Origin: Collybiopsis luxurians FD-317 M1
Taxonomy: Eukaryota > Basidiomycota > Agaricomycetes > Agaricales > Omphalotaceae
DNA length: 64,000 bases
NCBI GenBank assembly: GCA_000827265.1
Contig: KN834842.1
Location: 1 to 64,000 of the forward strand
Direction: 5' to 3'
Position 1 is the first letter of the stretch. Each line of letters starts with the position of its first letter. This document shows, in pieces, positions 24,301 through 36,265 of this stretch. A program made the translations under genes and the position numbers. A model generated the notes under the pieces. The model worked only from the letters and a program-made list of their open reading frames with translations. It was not told the origin of the DNA and made no database searches.

Positions 24301-26937
24301 CCGCGTTCCAAATATCTCGCCTTCTCATTCTCACATTCACTACGGTCTATTACGCTGCGGCACATATTGGGTTATATGTCAGAATGCCCAAGGAATACGC
24401 CGACAACTACCTCTTCCAAATGTTTGTTCGTTATGGCAAGCCTATGCTCTCCGAAAATTATTCCGCATTCATGGGTACTATTACTCGTACGAGTTTGGGA
24501 CTTTCACTCAAACTTCGAGACTTTCGCCAGCTTGACAAGGCACTTCTTACCCAGAAATGCAACCTCGAATTCGACAATCCGGAGGACAGAGAACTCGAAG
24601 GTGACGTGCTTCATGATATGCACGGTCACACTAAAGTTGTGGCTCAGCACCACTACGGTCTTACCGCTACAAATGCAACCAAATTTGTACCCCCTGATGT
24701 AGTCGTGTCTTCCCAGCGGATAGCTCTGGCATGGCAGTGGGCGATTGGTTTTATCCATCCTCACTTCCGTAAAAAGGTGGCCTCTTCACTTGTGAGTTGG
24801 TTTTCCTTAAGCGTTTCTATTTACTAATTCGTCAATAGACTTCGACTCCAACCTCTTCCCCCTTTACTCGTGAGGCATTCGAGCAAGTTGTTGGCCCTCT
24901 CATTGAGAGGGTCCAGGGTGTCATTGTGAACGCTGTCGATAAATCCACACAGCAGATCATATCGACGGTCCGGAGTGTTGGTACATCGGGTGTTCATCAA
25001 ATATTGCGAGCTATGTCCGGTCGTTCATCTGTTCCTCGATACCCTGCTCCCCCCGTATTTGTTCACCCGAATCTTCTCCAAAATGTTGTGGGGAGATTGT
25101 ATCCCGAAGTCAAACACCCTAAGTGGCTTTCGGTAGCTCAAGCCGAGTCTGTGGCGTCTGTCTTGGAGAACGAGCATGTCTTTTCTGTTCTTCCAACCGG
25201 AGGAGGGAAGAGTCTCCAATTTTTTGCCGCTCCTATCCTCTTTCCCGATCGTCTATTCGTAACTATTTTGCCTCTAGTCTCCCTCACTCAGGATATGCTT
25301 CGGCGTCTTGAGATGATGCCCTACAATGGTCTCGTTTGGCCTTCGACGGATGGTAACCCTCACGAATCAAGTCTCATTATTGTTCCTGCTCATGAGGCAG
25401 GAACAAAACGGTTCTTCGACTATCTCAACCTTCCGGCTATCTTGGATCGTCTTGAGCGTATTTTTATCGACGAAATCCACCATCTCATCACCGACAAATC
25501 ATTCCGTGAGTGCTTCAGGCGACTGGCTTATCTTACCCCCCTTGGCAAAAAGTTTTCCTTTCTGTCTGCTACTCTCCCGCCAATGGACATGCCCGAAATC
25601 CTTCACATGCTTGAAATCAATGAACCCTCGCTGGTTCGGGAGATCCGGCACTACACGGGACGTTTGAATCACGTCTACTCGCATAAACGTGTAGACGGCG
25701 ATGACCTTGTTGACGAGGTCGAATCCTATGTTCGTTCGCTACAGGTCCTTCAGCAAGACGAACGTGGTATTATCTATTGCCACAATATTCAAATGGAGCT
25801 CAGGCCGATCGCAGAGAGGCTGAGTTTTCCTACCTACTTTGCGGGGATGTCAGACGGGGATAAGAAAGCTGCGATGGGGGACTGGATAGATGGGAGGACC
25901 AGGTGGATTGTCGCAACAACTGCTTTTGGGGAAGGGATCGATCAGCCGCATGTTCGATATGTGGTGAGCATAAACCCTTTTGGTTTGACGACAAAAAAGC
26001 AAGAGGATGGTCGGGCTGGGAGGGACGGCGAAAGGAGCTGGTGCCATACGATTTGGACCATGCTTCCAGAGGTTTGGAAGGGCAAGGAGGATAGGGAGGG
26101 GACGGCTCTTCTCAACGCTTACTACACAACAAGCCGTTGCCTGCGTTTTATTGAGGAACCATTCGACGGATTTTCGCACTCGTGTGCGGCGCTGAGTGCA
26201 GATCTTTGCCAAAATTGTGTTTCGGTAGGTGTGCTTTTTTTCTTTTTGATTTAGTAGTAATGTTTTGGTTATAGTTTCGCGATAAATATCCTACTTGGTA
26301 CCAAGGCCCATCTACAACTCGTCCAGATATTCCCCTTGCTCTTCCTCCTGCAAACATCACCTACGATTCCATGGACATCGATCGCGTACCTTTGACAGTT
26401 GAGCTAGCGGCAGCTCCAATTCGAGAGAAATTCCTCGAGTCTAATGCGGAACTCGAGTTACTCAAGCGAATTCTTGATCGCATTCAGGAACTGGGTTGCG
26501 TTGAGTGTTTTGTGGAGGGGAAAATTCACGAACCTGGGCACAATTCTGACATTACTTCAAAGGTAAAATTCCAGGATTTTTACCAGAACATTCGCGTCCG
26601 GAAGATGCCACCTACGTGGTCAAGTTCCTACTGCTATCTATGTTGGGTTCCATTCCGACCTCCTTGTATGCATCGGACTGCACTTCCAAACCAGCGAATC
26701 GTTGAGAGTGACTGTCCATACAACGGCACTTGTGCGCGCATCATTCCAACATTTATTTCACATATCTGGATGCATGGGGAGAGGGTGGATGTGGTTGCGA
26801 AGGAACTCGGCGTGGATAGATGGAGGACCTGGAGGGAGTTTCTTGACTGGCTGTCAGTTCCGATGGACAACATGACTGAACTGCCGAATCCTTTCAAATT
26901 TGTGAATGCGTACTACCGTAACTGTGTAGCAATTTAG
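21392..26937 (+). CDS. Zinc-finger / tyrosine-recombinase-like / RecQ-type helicase protein, 1765 aa
   Basis: Model join(21392..21404, 21459..23040, 23089..23547, 23597..24791, 24839..26224, 26275..26937); phases all agree and no stop interrupts it. Domains: a Cys/His unit CPCGNEGH (about residue 23); an acidic Pro/Ser linker; two C2H2-like units, CLDCQ..RRHVQQQH (about 287) and CDFAGCG..VHISQARH (about 365); a central domain whose motifs fit a tyrosine-recombinase fold, with Arg I in GSARGTEWQ (about 870), Arg II in LKLRDFRQL (about 992) and a GHTKVVAQHHY block (about 1027-1039) giving the late His and candidate Tyr; then a helicase with Walker A LPTGGGKS (about 1202), DEIH (about 1294), FGEGIDQPHVR (about 1442) and GRAGRDGE (about 1470). 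The C-terminus is Cys-rich (CYLCW..CMH, about 1664). Fungal RecQ-type helicases often occur near telomeres or in mobile elements; the recombinase assignment is by motif order only. Confidence 0.82.
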
Positions 26938-28489
26938 ATTTCTTGGGGTTTGTAGTTCTTTAATTTGACTTGGCATTTTTTGACCCAAACTTGCGACGAT
27001 TTTTTTTTTTTCTTCACTTGAGTTGCGCAGTTTATTTCCATCCTGTTCACCAACATTTTTCACATACCATTTTCCTTAGGAGTATGCGTTCTCCATGTTG
27101 GTGGGATTGCTGAGGCCGGTGCCATTCTTGATGCCATTGGTTTATGAGTTTCATACACGCCATGCAAGCAGGCCATTCTCTAACCAAAGGATTGCTTGCA
27201 TGCTGTTGCGTCTTGAGAAGGGGACCTATATTTGGTCAATTTGATACTGTCTAGGGCATGATTTCTTTTCTTGTTTCTGATAGTTTCATGTATATATCCT
27301 GTATGGTCCTACCTGACCTCAGGCTGCAGTTCCCAATGTATTGCCGAACCGCTTTATTATACACATCCTACATGTTTTTTTCAACTTGGGTGGCAATAGG
27401 TTCTTCGTCCTCTTTCATCCTTTATTCCATATTGATGAATAGGCTGTGGACTGTATTCTAAAGTTTCGAACAATACTTGCGGGACTTTTTCTTTAATCAA
27501 CTCAGCTTTTATAGTGTTTCTTTCCGACCAGTATAGCTTTCGCCCCACTTTTACTTTCCCATTCCACGACACTTCATTTTATTCTTATGTGCATCGCAAA
27601 ACTTGGCATTCATTGTCCGATTTACTATTGTCATACCTTGCTGAGTCAGAACTGTAACATTAACTTACGGTATGTCAGTCCTGTTTCAACTCGCATCTCT
27701 GTGCCTGTATGTTTGTGATGTTTGTTTCATTGCCCTTCCTTTGCAAAAATTTGTGTTAATGAGGTAGCGGCGCCAAGTGTCGAGATCATTGCCTGCAACT
27801 CTCATTGGCATTGGAGAACAGGGTGGTATACATGTGTGTCACTTGAATGGTTGACTTTATCTCGGCAATGTCTCTACACTGTGCTTCATTTCACAGGCTT
27901 TTGCATTTGGTATTGTTTTAAATTGGCTCATTTTTGGATGTGTATTAGGTTCCTGTGCCTTTTCTTAGCCAGTCTGCATTCATCTGGCATTGTGACCATG
28001 CACCTGCCCATGCAATTCATTTGAATTTCCATATTTGTGTTCCTTTAGATTGGCTTGACATTTTTGACCCAGATTTGGGACATTTTTTATATTAGTCTGA
28101 TTGTTCTTGTATTGTATAGTTTCTTGTTGTCTTTAGGAAATGTGGGTCACTTATTATGCTCTTGCATACCTTACCCACATTTTCTCTCATTAGACCCTTG
28201 CTTGGCAATGGACCTTTGATCTGTTATTTGTCAATCTCAATTGCCCACTTTACAACTAGGGTACAGTTTCTTATGTTACTATTTATCAATTGTTGGTTGA
28301 ATTGCCCAGGCTATATGTGAGTTTACCCTTTATATGGGCTGCAGTATCTATGACTTTTATGTTTTATGTAGCTAGTGTGTGTCTTCCATGTGAAAAGGTT
28401 GAGAGATTGCATGGTCAGTAGATAACCCAGGTTTGCTGGTTGCTTGTTATTTTTTAGCCATGAATGAGGGCCCAATGCAGATTACTGTT

Positions 28490-30300
28490 TTTACCCAGAC
28501 TCAGACATGTCATTTGAGTATTTTTTGTCACTTGACCTTGGTTGGATGTGGAATAACTGGCTTGGAATGTATGATTCTTTTAATAGTGCAGGCTATTTGA
28601 GATGCATGTGAGTTAATGGTGCATATCTTCAAAAGCAGTGATTGCCCGGACTTGACCTCTATTTACCCTTGGTATATGGCCCTTATATTATGTTTTCTGT
28701 GTCTAATATAGTCCCTCAGTTCCTTGTTTGGATGCACAGGAATTAAACTTTTGTCTGTGTATTATTGCAAGCTCATATAGGCAATTTTTCAATTGCTTCT
28801 GTTGTTTTCACTGCAAATCAGGGGCCTTATATGCATAATTGTGTTTACCCACACTCAGACATGTCATATGTATATATTTTGTCACTTGACCTTGGTCGGG
28901 TCTTGAATGGCTTGCTCGATATGAGTGAATCTTTTAAAGGTATGATCTGTATAGAGTGCATAGAGGTTGATAGGGCATATCTGCAAAAGGAGTGATTGCC
29001 CCAACCTGGCCCTTATTTACCCTTGATCTATGACCCATACAGCATATATTCTGTGTCTCTTATAGTCCCTCAGTTCCTTTTTTGCAAGCACAGAAATTGA
29101 ACTTTTGTCTGTGTATTGTTGCAAGCTCATATAGGCGATTTTTTAATTGCTTCAGTTATTTTAAGTGTTATTCAGTACCCTGTGTGCTTGATTGTGTTTA
29201 CCCACACTCGGACATTCAAAATGAATGTTTTTTGNNNNNNNNNNNNNNNNNNNNNNNNNNNNNNNNNNNNNNNNNNNNNNNNNNNNNNNNNNNNNNNNNN
29301 NNNNNNNNNNNNNNNNNNNNNNNNNNNNNNNNNNNNNNNNNNNNNNNNNNNNNNNNNNNNNNNNNNNNNNNNNNNNNNNNNNNNNNNNNNNNNNNNNNNN
29401 NNNNNNNNNNNNNNNNNNNNNNNNNNNNNNNNNNNNNNNNNNNNNNNNNNNNNNNNNNNNNNNNNNNNNNNNNNNNNNNNNNNNNNNNNNNNNNNNNNNN
29501 NNNNNNNNNNNNNNNNNNNNNNNNNNNNNNNNNNNNNNNNNNNNNNNNNNNNNNNNNNNNNNNNNNNNNNNNNNNNNNNNNNNNNNNNNNNNNNNNNNNN
29601 NNNNNNNNNNNNNNNNNNNNNNNNNNNNNNNNNNNNNNNNNNNNNNNNNNNNNNNNNNNNNNNNNNNNNNNNNNNNNNNNNNNNNNNNNNNNNNNNNNNN
29701 NNNTGTCTCATATAGTCCCTCAGTTCCTTTTTGGGAGCACAGAAATTAAGCTTTTGTCTGTATATTATTGCAAGCTCATATAGGCGATTTTTTAATTGCT
29801 TCAGTTATTTTAAGTGTTATTCAGTACCCTGTGTGCTTGATTGTGTTTACCCACACTCGGACATTCAAAATGAATGTTTTTTGTCACTTGACCTTGGTCG
29901 GGTCTTGGGTAACTTGCTCAATATGGATGAGTCTTTCAATACTATGGTCTATTCTAGGTGCTTATAAGTTGATATAGGATATCTGAATAAGGAGTGATTG
30001 CCCAGACCTGGCTTCTATTTACCCTTGATCTATGACCTATATAGCATATATTCTGTGTCTCATATAGTCCCCCAGTCCCTTCTTGACACTACAGAAAGTT
30101 GAAAAACTTTTGTCTATAGAGAACTGCAGGCTTTTATGTATTTGGCTGATTTTGAGAGCTGTAAGCAAAGTTGTATAGTAAAAGTTGATTTACCCTAATG
30201 GATATGATATAGGGGAACATTTTTGGTCACATGACCTAGGGGGTACTCTCAATGGTTGGCTGAGAACAAGTGAAATTCTGTGAAAAAAGGGCAAATTTTG
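28490..30300 (+). repeat. Tandem repeat, unit about 353 bp
   Basis: Two anchors recur: agtccctcag at 28711, 29064, 29714 and a variant at 30066; gtcacttgacc at 28527, 28881, 29883 and a degenerate form near 30223. Spacing within sequenced parts is 352-354 bp (340 to the degenerate one). The two units nearest the gap are almost identical on either side (tttacccacactcggacattcaaaatg). The array is non-coding, so the reading frames over it are accidental. Confidence 0.85.
29235..29703. other. Assembly gap of 469 N
   Basis: A run of 469 N inside the 353-bp tandem repeat. Flanking anchors are 650 bp apart across the gap, not a multiple of the unit, so the gap length is probably only an estimate. 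Confidence 0.98.
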
Positions 30301-30469
30301 GCGGGCCGCTCCCGTGGGAATCTTAAATGCCGGACCGTGGGAAAATATTTACCCTTGGGCAGAATAGGTCAAGGTTTATGGGTGTATCAAAATTTTTCAT
30401 GTAGCATGCCATTTGACCCCTCGGCGACCCGAAATTTAATATGAGCCATTGAAATCTGGGCCAGTTATT

Positions 30470-31525
30470 AGGGAACATACAGACTCCTTTTGTCTTTTTA
30501 CATTCAACACGACGCGTGCTCTTTGGTCGAGAGACACTTATGAAGTTCCAACGGGTACGAATCTGTACGGCAATCATCCCATTTATTTTGAACATCGCTC
30601 CACTGGAACTCACGGCGTCTTTCTGCTCAATTCGAATGGGATGGATATCAAGTTCAACGATACTGAGGGTACGAACGGCGGTGTGACGCTGGAGTACAAC
30701 GTCCTTGGTGCTGTTTTGGATTTTTACTTCCTTGCTGGAAGTGGGGAGGATCCGCCGGAGGTGTCTAGGCAGTATGCGGAGATTGTGGGCACACCGACTG
30801 AGGTACCGTATTGGAGTTTCGGACTACATCAATGTCGATTCGGGTATACGAGTGCGTTATATTCGGCTCAATTCTCTCTCTATCTCCTGACACAAACCAC
30901 TGCAGGTTTCGTTGACGTTGCCAACGTTATAATAAATTATTCGGCAACTGAGATTCTACTTGAAATTATGTGGACTGATATTGGTATGCTGGAACCATGT
31001 ACCGTCTTTTCGCGTTATTCACATAATGTCCAGACTACATGCAAGGCTGTCGGATTTTTACTGTCGATCCCTCTTTCTTTCCGCTCCCTCGAATGCGGGA
31101 AATCGTTCAATATTTGCACACTCACAACCAAAAATATAGTTCGTCCTTTGTTAACTCTGGCGTTTCACACTTCTGATCTTTACTGAATAGTCCTAATGAC
31201 GAATCCCGCTGTGGCTTATGCGCCAGGCGAAGGATATGGTCCTTATGATTGTGAAACACAGATGGGTATATGGAAGAAGATGCCCAATGGAAGTGCTGAA
31301 TCTTCGCTCATCTGGCCTGGTAAAGTTTCCGGTTATTCGCGAGTATCGTACATCCCTGCTCACAGTGAATTACTCACTTCAGGTGTTACTCATTATCCTG
31401 GTAGGTTCCCGATTTATTTCCTCCGCTCCCTGGTGCTTAACGTGTAAATTTTTCTCGGTAGATTGGTTCCATCCGTCCGGATATTTGAGAGTACGTGTTT
31501 TGTGGTCCTGCCAAAGGATCTGTGA
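30470..31525 (+). pseudogene. GH31 alpha-glucosidase fragment, second copy
   Basis: Near-identical, introns included, to 6486-7530 of the GH31 gene and in the same orientation: FNTTRALWSRDTYEVPTG, NLYGNHPIYFEHRS, YWSFGLHQCRFGYTS, then the intron-interrupted FVDVANVI, MWTDI, RRIFTVDP, AVAYAPGEGYGPYD, IWPG and DWFHP. This copy keeps YWSFG and MWTDI, where the 6.3 kb copy has YCSFG and MCNDI, so the two have diverged independently. It starts inside the LGEHTDSF exon and ends inside the intron after DWFHP. It has no 5' end, no catalytic Asp exon and no 3' end. Confidence 0.9.
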
Positions 31526-33618
31526 TTCTTTCGGGAGTCATCTTCCCATACTTAGGTGACCGAGGCCAACAAAGTAACGATTACAACGTACCGATCTCAA
31601 CTTGACTCGAACCCCAATAGGTACAGTCGCCACGAGCGCAGGATAATCCGGCCCGTTTCTGATTGTCAATTAGACAAAATCATTATTCAAAACCTGGAAC
31701 CCATCGTCCAAGTCCTGCATTGAAAGCCCAGTCACGTAGCAAGGAAACAATTCGTGCCAATGATAATAGGATAAAACCCAGGTTGACTCAATGTTCATGC
31801 TTTCGATAAATTGTAATTCTTTTATGGAAAGCGAAAGCGTAAAAATCGGCTTGAGTTGATGGAACCAACCATAAACTGTACTTAGCTTTACTTCCTTCTT
31901 ATCATTCTGACGATGAATATCCTTGCCTCGAGATCTTGCATGTCAGAAGATCCGTTTCTACCGTATTTCATGTCTCTAGTGCCCTTGGAAATACCCAGTA
32001 TTTCCGGCCCTTAAGTGCTAGATGCGAAGTTCCACATGCCGCCGGCAAATTTCCTCCATCCCTCTCTTGAAAGACGTATTAGCTCATGATGCGAGTGTTC
32101 AAGAGACAGGCCACTCAACGTAGATTATGTCGCGCCCGTACAAGCTTTTTAGTCCTCAGCGACGAGGCTTTCAAGGAACGGACTAGACTCACGAATGATC
32201 CTTGAATTATATACTAAAACTTCCTTTGCTCCTGATTTTCACTGCTCACTTTATACTAAAAGGCATCCATTAGACAAAGCAGGGCCTAAATGCGAAGATG
32301 ACTCACCGAGATTTTCATCTCTGCATTGATCGTTTCTAGCCAGGCGTAATTTCAAAGCAGATTGGAGAGGAAGACTCGAAGAATCCATATACTTGCCGCA
32401 AAAGCAAAGTTGACTCGAACGGATAACCCTCGCTGATCCATGCACCACTATTCTATAGGCTTCCTGTAGCCTTACTCCAAATGACAATAAAGTTTAGATA
32501 GCGGCCGCAATTCTCTGCGGTCAGAACACTGAGTCGGAAATGACACACAGGGACCGAGCGTATTTGGCTTGGCACCAATAACGACTCCGAATATCTCAGG
32601 GCCACCATCAGATTTAGCGACTAAATCAGTTGCGAGATGAAGTCTTGAATCTGGAGTGACGGATGGTCAGAAGGAAGCGGCGAACGCACTGAGTCAACAC
32701 CCAGTGTGGAAGCTGATGAAACATTTGATCGCACCATATCTGCGTCGTACATACCGCCTGATACGTCCCTCAGTTCATCCTACACTAGAACTTCATATTT
32801 TTTATCCCTATCAAGAAGTTCTTGTCAGATCGTTCTGTTCACATCTAGAAAACAAATCTTGCAATATTAGTTCAGTGAAAGTATATGTGCCTACGATCCA
32901 GGGCGGCATCCTATCATGTTAGAGTCTGAATCACGACCTCCCTGAATGAAATCATTATCGATATCTGCGAGCGAAAGCGTTTAGATATTGAGATCCTTCT
33001 TTGCATACCCGCTGAAATAGCCATTATCAACGCCACACCTTTCAAATCTGATTGTGCTACAGCGATTCAACCTCGAAAGTGTAAAACAAACCAAATGGGC
33101 ACTTTACCTACAGTCCGAGACCTCTGCTTCAAGAAAATAGTGAGCTGCAGAGACATAAAGTTGATGACATCGAGATCCATCCAATCTTGACCATTGTCTC
33201 GAGAATCGATGTTCAGAATGGCACGCATTAAGGGACTACTGTTTGATAGATCCAAAGCTTTGGGACGGAATCTGCTTCGCCCCTGATTTCTCCTTTTTCG
33301 GACCCCAATCTCATATACCATACCGCCGGTTTTTACACTTCCTAATGAGGGACAAAGATTCGAGAACGCGAATAGGTTTCGTTTATACAACTTCCTTGGG
33401 CTTGATGTCGTCGATATAAATAAGCGTCGATGTATATCATTAAACAGACGATCAACTCACCGTAACGATTTATGCAGGGATCCGCCGGGGTGCTGCTCAT
33501 AATCGAAGCGGATAAAAATCATTCGAGAGTTTCGAGATCAATCGACACATTCATATAATACAAGAGAGCTTATTTAGACGCAATATTGGAGTACATACAA
33601 CAGGCTTGATCGAGCTCA
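31526..33618. other. No gene recognised
   Basis: About 2.1 kb. Many short frames on both strands (the longest is 107 codons, minus, 33067-33390) and several possible splice signals, but no family motif; possibly decayed coding DNA. Confidence 0.4.
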
Positions 33619-34510
33619 TTACGCTCGTTGCAAAATGACCGTCGTAAGCTCCTTGTAAGAATCCAACGAAGGTACTTGAAGTCCAGGTACCTTGGCAGCA
33701 TCGTCGAACCTTCGCATTTGTACTTTCTCCTGGAACAACGGGTCCTTCTTAAACTTTTCAACCTCTGGAGGTGAGAACGGTCCACCCTAGCCGCAAATAT
33801 TAGCTCCACCGTATTCAATCGAGGTGTCACGTACTTGAAATTCAAGCGACCGTTTACTGGCCTCACTCAAGGAATCATAATAACCTTCCTCGGTTGCAGT
33901 GAGATACCTCTTGGCGACAACGTGGTCCCGGACCAACTCGCAGACCTCGGATGGGAACCCCAAGGAAGCTAGATAGGCGCCACCGATAACGTCGTGGCCC
34001 CGCCTGCCCACGGATTTACCAGATGGAAGAAGCAGGTCTTGGCCAAGATTTGAATCGTTTAAGGTGCGTATCTGAGCGTCGAGGATAGATTGAGGAAGAC
34101 TCGATGGAACGGTGAGGAAAGATGAGCATTTGAACAACGAGGAACTGACTTACATATGACCGCAATCATGAAGAAGTGCAGCTATAATTGCTGAACAACT
34201 GTCAAAAGTCCAGCGTAATTGTATTGATTATTATTCTTACTTGTATCGGCGGCACCTGTAGTATAACCGTCGCTGACGGTTTCAGTAGCAGTATTGAGCA
34301 CAACTTACCAGCTTCTCGAGCACTGTTGGCTGCTTGAAGGCAATGTTCAATCTGCTGAACCCGTTCACCCATATAATTGTCTACCCTGCCAAGCCTCCGT
34401 TCAGCATTTGCACAGATGGCTACTCGTCGAGAAAAAGAGGAAATGAGCAGAACATACCCATACTTGCTTAGCATGCTAAACAGAACGTCGACGATTTGAT
34501 TAGCCTCCAT
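33619..34510 (-). CDS. HD-domain mixed-valent diiron oxygenase, PhnZ-like
   Basis: Minus-strand exons 34458-34510, 34309-34385, 34241-34255, 34154-34190, 33835-34099 and 33619-33786 give 204 aa in frame. Family signs in order: NYMGERVQQIEH (about 21-32), with the Tyr and Glu that PhnZ uses at the active site; REAG; the HD pair in ALLHDCGH (about 55); SVGRRGHDVIGGAYL and VRDHVVAKRYLTAT, supplying further His ligands; then LSEASKRSLEFQ and FKKDPLFQEKVQMRRFDDA, with the last Asp, and a short C-terminus. PhnZ-type enzymes oxidatively cut C-P bonds of hydroxylated aminophosphonates; relatives act on other small substrates such as inositol, so the substrate is open. Length fits the family. No phosphonate-pathway partner is visible nearby. 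The 15-nt exon is small but restores the frame. Confidence 0.82.
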
Positions 34511-35550
34511 AGTCGAGTCGCCCAGGATCGTGGTAGATGCTATTGAAGAAGGTTTGATGAGTTCACACTGCTGTCCTCCGCTGGCGTGGGGTGCGTGAGA
34601 TGTGGGTAAAACTTAAACCTCCAACAAATCAACGTTGATTTTCAATAGTACATATGTATTCAGTCCCACTGGAGCCTCCAACTTGCGTAGAGAAGACGTT
34701 CAAATGCCCACGGACGAAGTTAGCTGCTTGAGAGTGCCGTATAGCCCTTACGAGCTAGTAAAAAAAGTATGTTGGTCACAATTAGTTCACATAATTATGG
34801 GACAAGGCTTTTCTAGTTCGCTGCGTGAGTGGAAGAGGGAACAAAAGCTTGAGCGGACGGGAACCGGGTTCGTTGACGCCCAGCGCTTAGACGCGCGCCT
34901 TTCTCAATTTTTTTTCTGTTACGCTCCACCACCATGTATCTCTTCGGTGACAGCGAGCTCGTCCTCAGCTTCTGTTCTCTGATACTCCGGTCCCATCTCT
35001 GGCTTGTACCATCTTGAAGCTACAAACTCTGGGCGCGAATTTTGGAATCAGTTGACCTGTTTCGTCTTCAGCGAATCACAAAACGAAACAGCGTGCCTTT
35101 CTTCTCTACTTCTTGAATGACAGGGTGCCTCACTCTACACATCGAATGATCATACACCCATTCAGCCGTTCAGAAATTGTTCATCTACCGTGTTTGAGGG
35201 CCCTATTCATCCTCGTGAGTCGTCTTTTGCTTTGAGCCCCTGGATTTTCAATCCAATTGCGTTTTGCTTTCAGTTCGTTGGGAAGATGTGCCCTCACCTC
35301 GTTATGCGCGAGTGAATCCAGCCACTTAGCGCCAGAATTCGTTCCCCGTCCCTGCCTTGTTCGGGTGGTTTTTCTAAAGTCGACCCGCGTCTGTATTCAA
35401 CGACATGGGAATGCTTATCGTGATTCTAGCGAAAATGCCTTACCTCTGGTGAGTTCTTCTTCTAGTAGTTTGGAATCGTGACTAACGACGAATATAATAT
35501 AAAGCTTGGTTCAGATTGTAAATTTCCTGTCGGAACGTTTTGCGAACATC
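34511..35550. other. No gene recognised
   Basis: Intergenic DNA between the divergent HD-oxygenase and HsbA genes. A 115-codon frame at 34635-34982 has no recognisable features. The right part likely holds the HsbA promoter and leader. Confidence 0.4.
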
Positions 35551-36265
35551 ATGGTCCGTCTAGCTTCAATCCTTTCGTTTGCCTCCTTGGCTTTGCTTGC
35601 CTCGGCAACACCGGTAAAGCGAACCCAAGCAAAGATCACGCAAGATATCGCCAGAATTGATGCCCTGGTGACGACTTGGGATAACGCCGTCAACGCTTTC
35701 AAAGGAAATGCTCTTCAAGCCGACGTAATTTTCGATTTCTATTGCTTTCTGTTCGCGCTTAATGATTCTATTATAGGCAATTCACGCCGCTGCAGTTCTA
35801 CTCAATGCCGAGATTGAACAGGCTACAAAGGACACGAAGGTGTGTTCGTTATTAACCCTCTGTCTTCTCGGCGAAACTTAGTTCCGTATCTCCGCTCTCA
35901 TCTCAGGCTACTGCACCCCTCGCGACAGACATGGACACACTCGAAATTCTCGGTGCTTTTGAGAACGCCTCACCCCAGTTGGTCGGTGGTCTCACTCAGA
36001 TTTCGGAAAAGGCGTCACAATTTGCGAGGATCCGAGGTGCGACTGCGCAAGTCGAGCAGGATATCCGGGCGCTTTCGAGCAACACAGCGGCTTTCCTGAC
36101 TGCTGTTTCTGCCATCAGCCCTGTGAGTTCTCGTCATCTACTTTCCTTTACAATCGTCGATTGACAAATGCGTCCAATTAGGCTGAAGTTGTACCTCAGG
36201 CGACACAGTTTATGGTTACACTTGTTGACGCTTATGCGGACGCGGTGACAAACCTCTCGAAGTAG
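35551..36265 (+). CDS. HsbA-like secreted hydrophobic-surface-binding protein, copy 1
   Basis: Model join(35551..35724, 35777..35839, 35907..36122, 36182..36265), 178 aa, in frame. HsbA proteins are small secreted helical proteins that coat hydrophobic surfaces and help recruit hydrolytic enzymes. A signal peptide is clear (MVRLASILSFASLALLASA, cut before TPVKR). The mature part has the family pattern of amphipathic helices: ITQDIARIDALVTTWDNAV (about 31-49), the HAAAVLLNAEIEQATKDT helix, MDTLEILGAFENASPQLVGG, and a C-terminal helix ending VTNLSK. No Cys. Its neighbour 1.1 kb downstream is a tandem paralogue with identical lengths for the first three exons. Confidence 0.85.

Larger units (their letters stand above)
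26938..30459. other. AT-rich non-coding stretch with tandem repeats and gap
   Basis: About 3.5 kb without supportable genes. Sequence is T-rich and word-repetitive, like 8.75-11.2 kb. A motif tttttgaccca followed by a T-run occurs near 26976 and again near 28056. The right half is the 353-bp tandem repeat described separately. Confidence 0.6.

Noticed and set aside
29082..29783. Several long frames running across the N gap
   Set aside because: They are made mostly of N and non-coding tandem repeat; no real residues support them.
8755..30459. Classification as a Starship element
   Set aside because: Starships start with a DUF3435 captain gene at one end; the recombinase-like domain here is fused to a helicase, lies in the middle and has different motif style.
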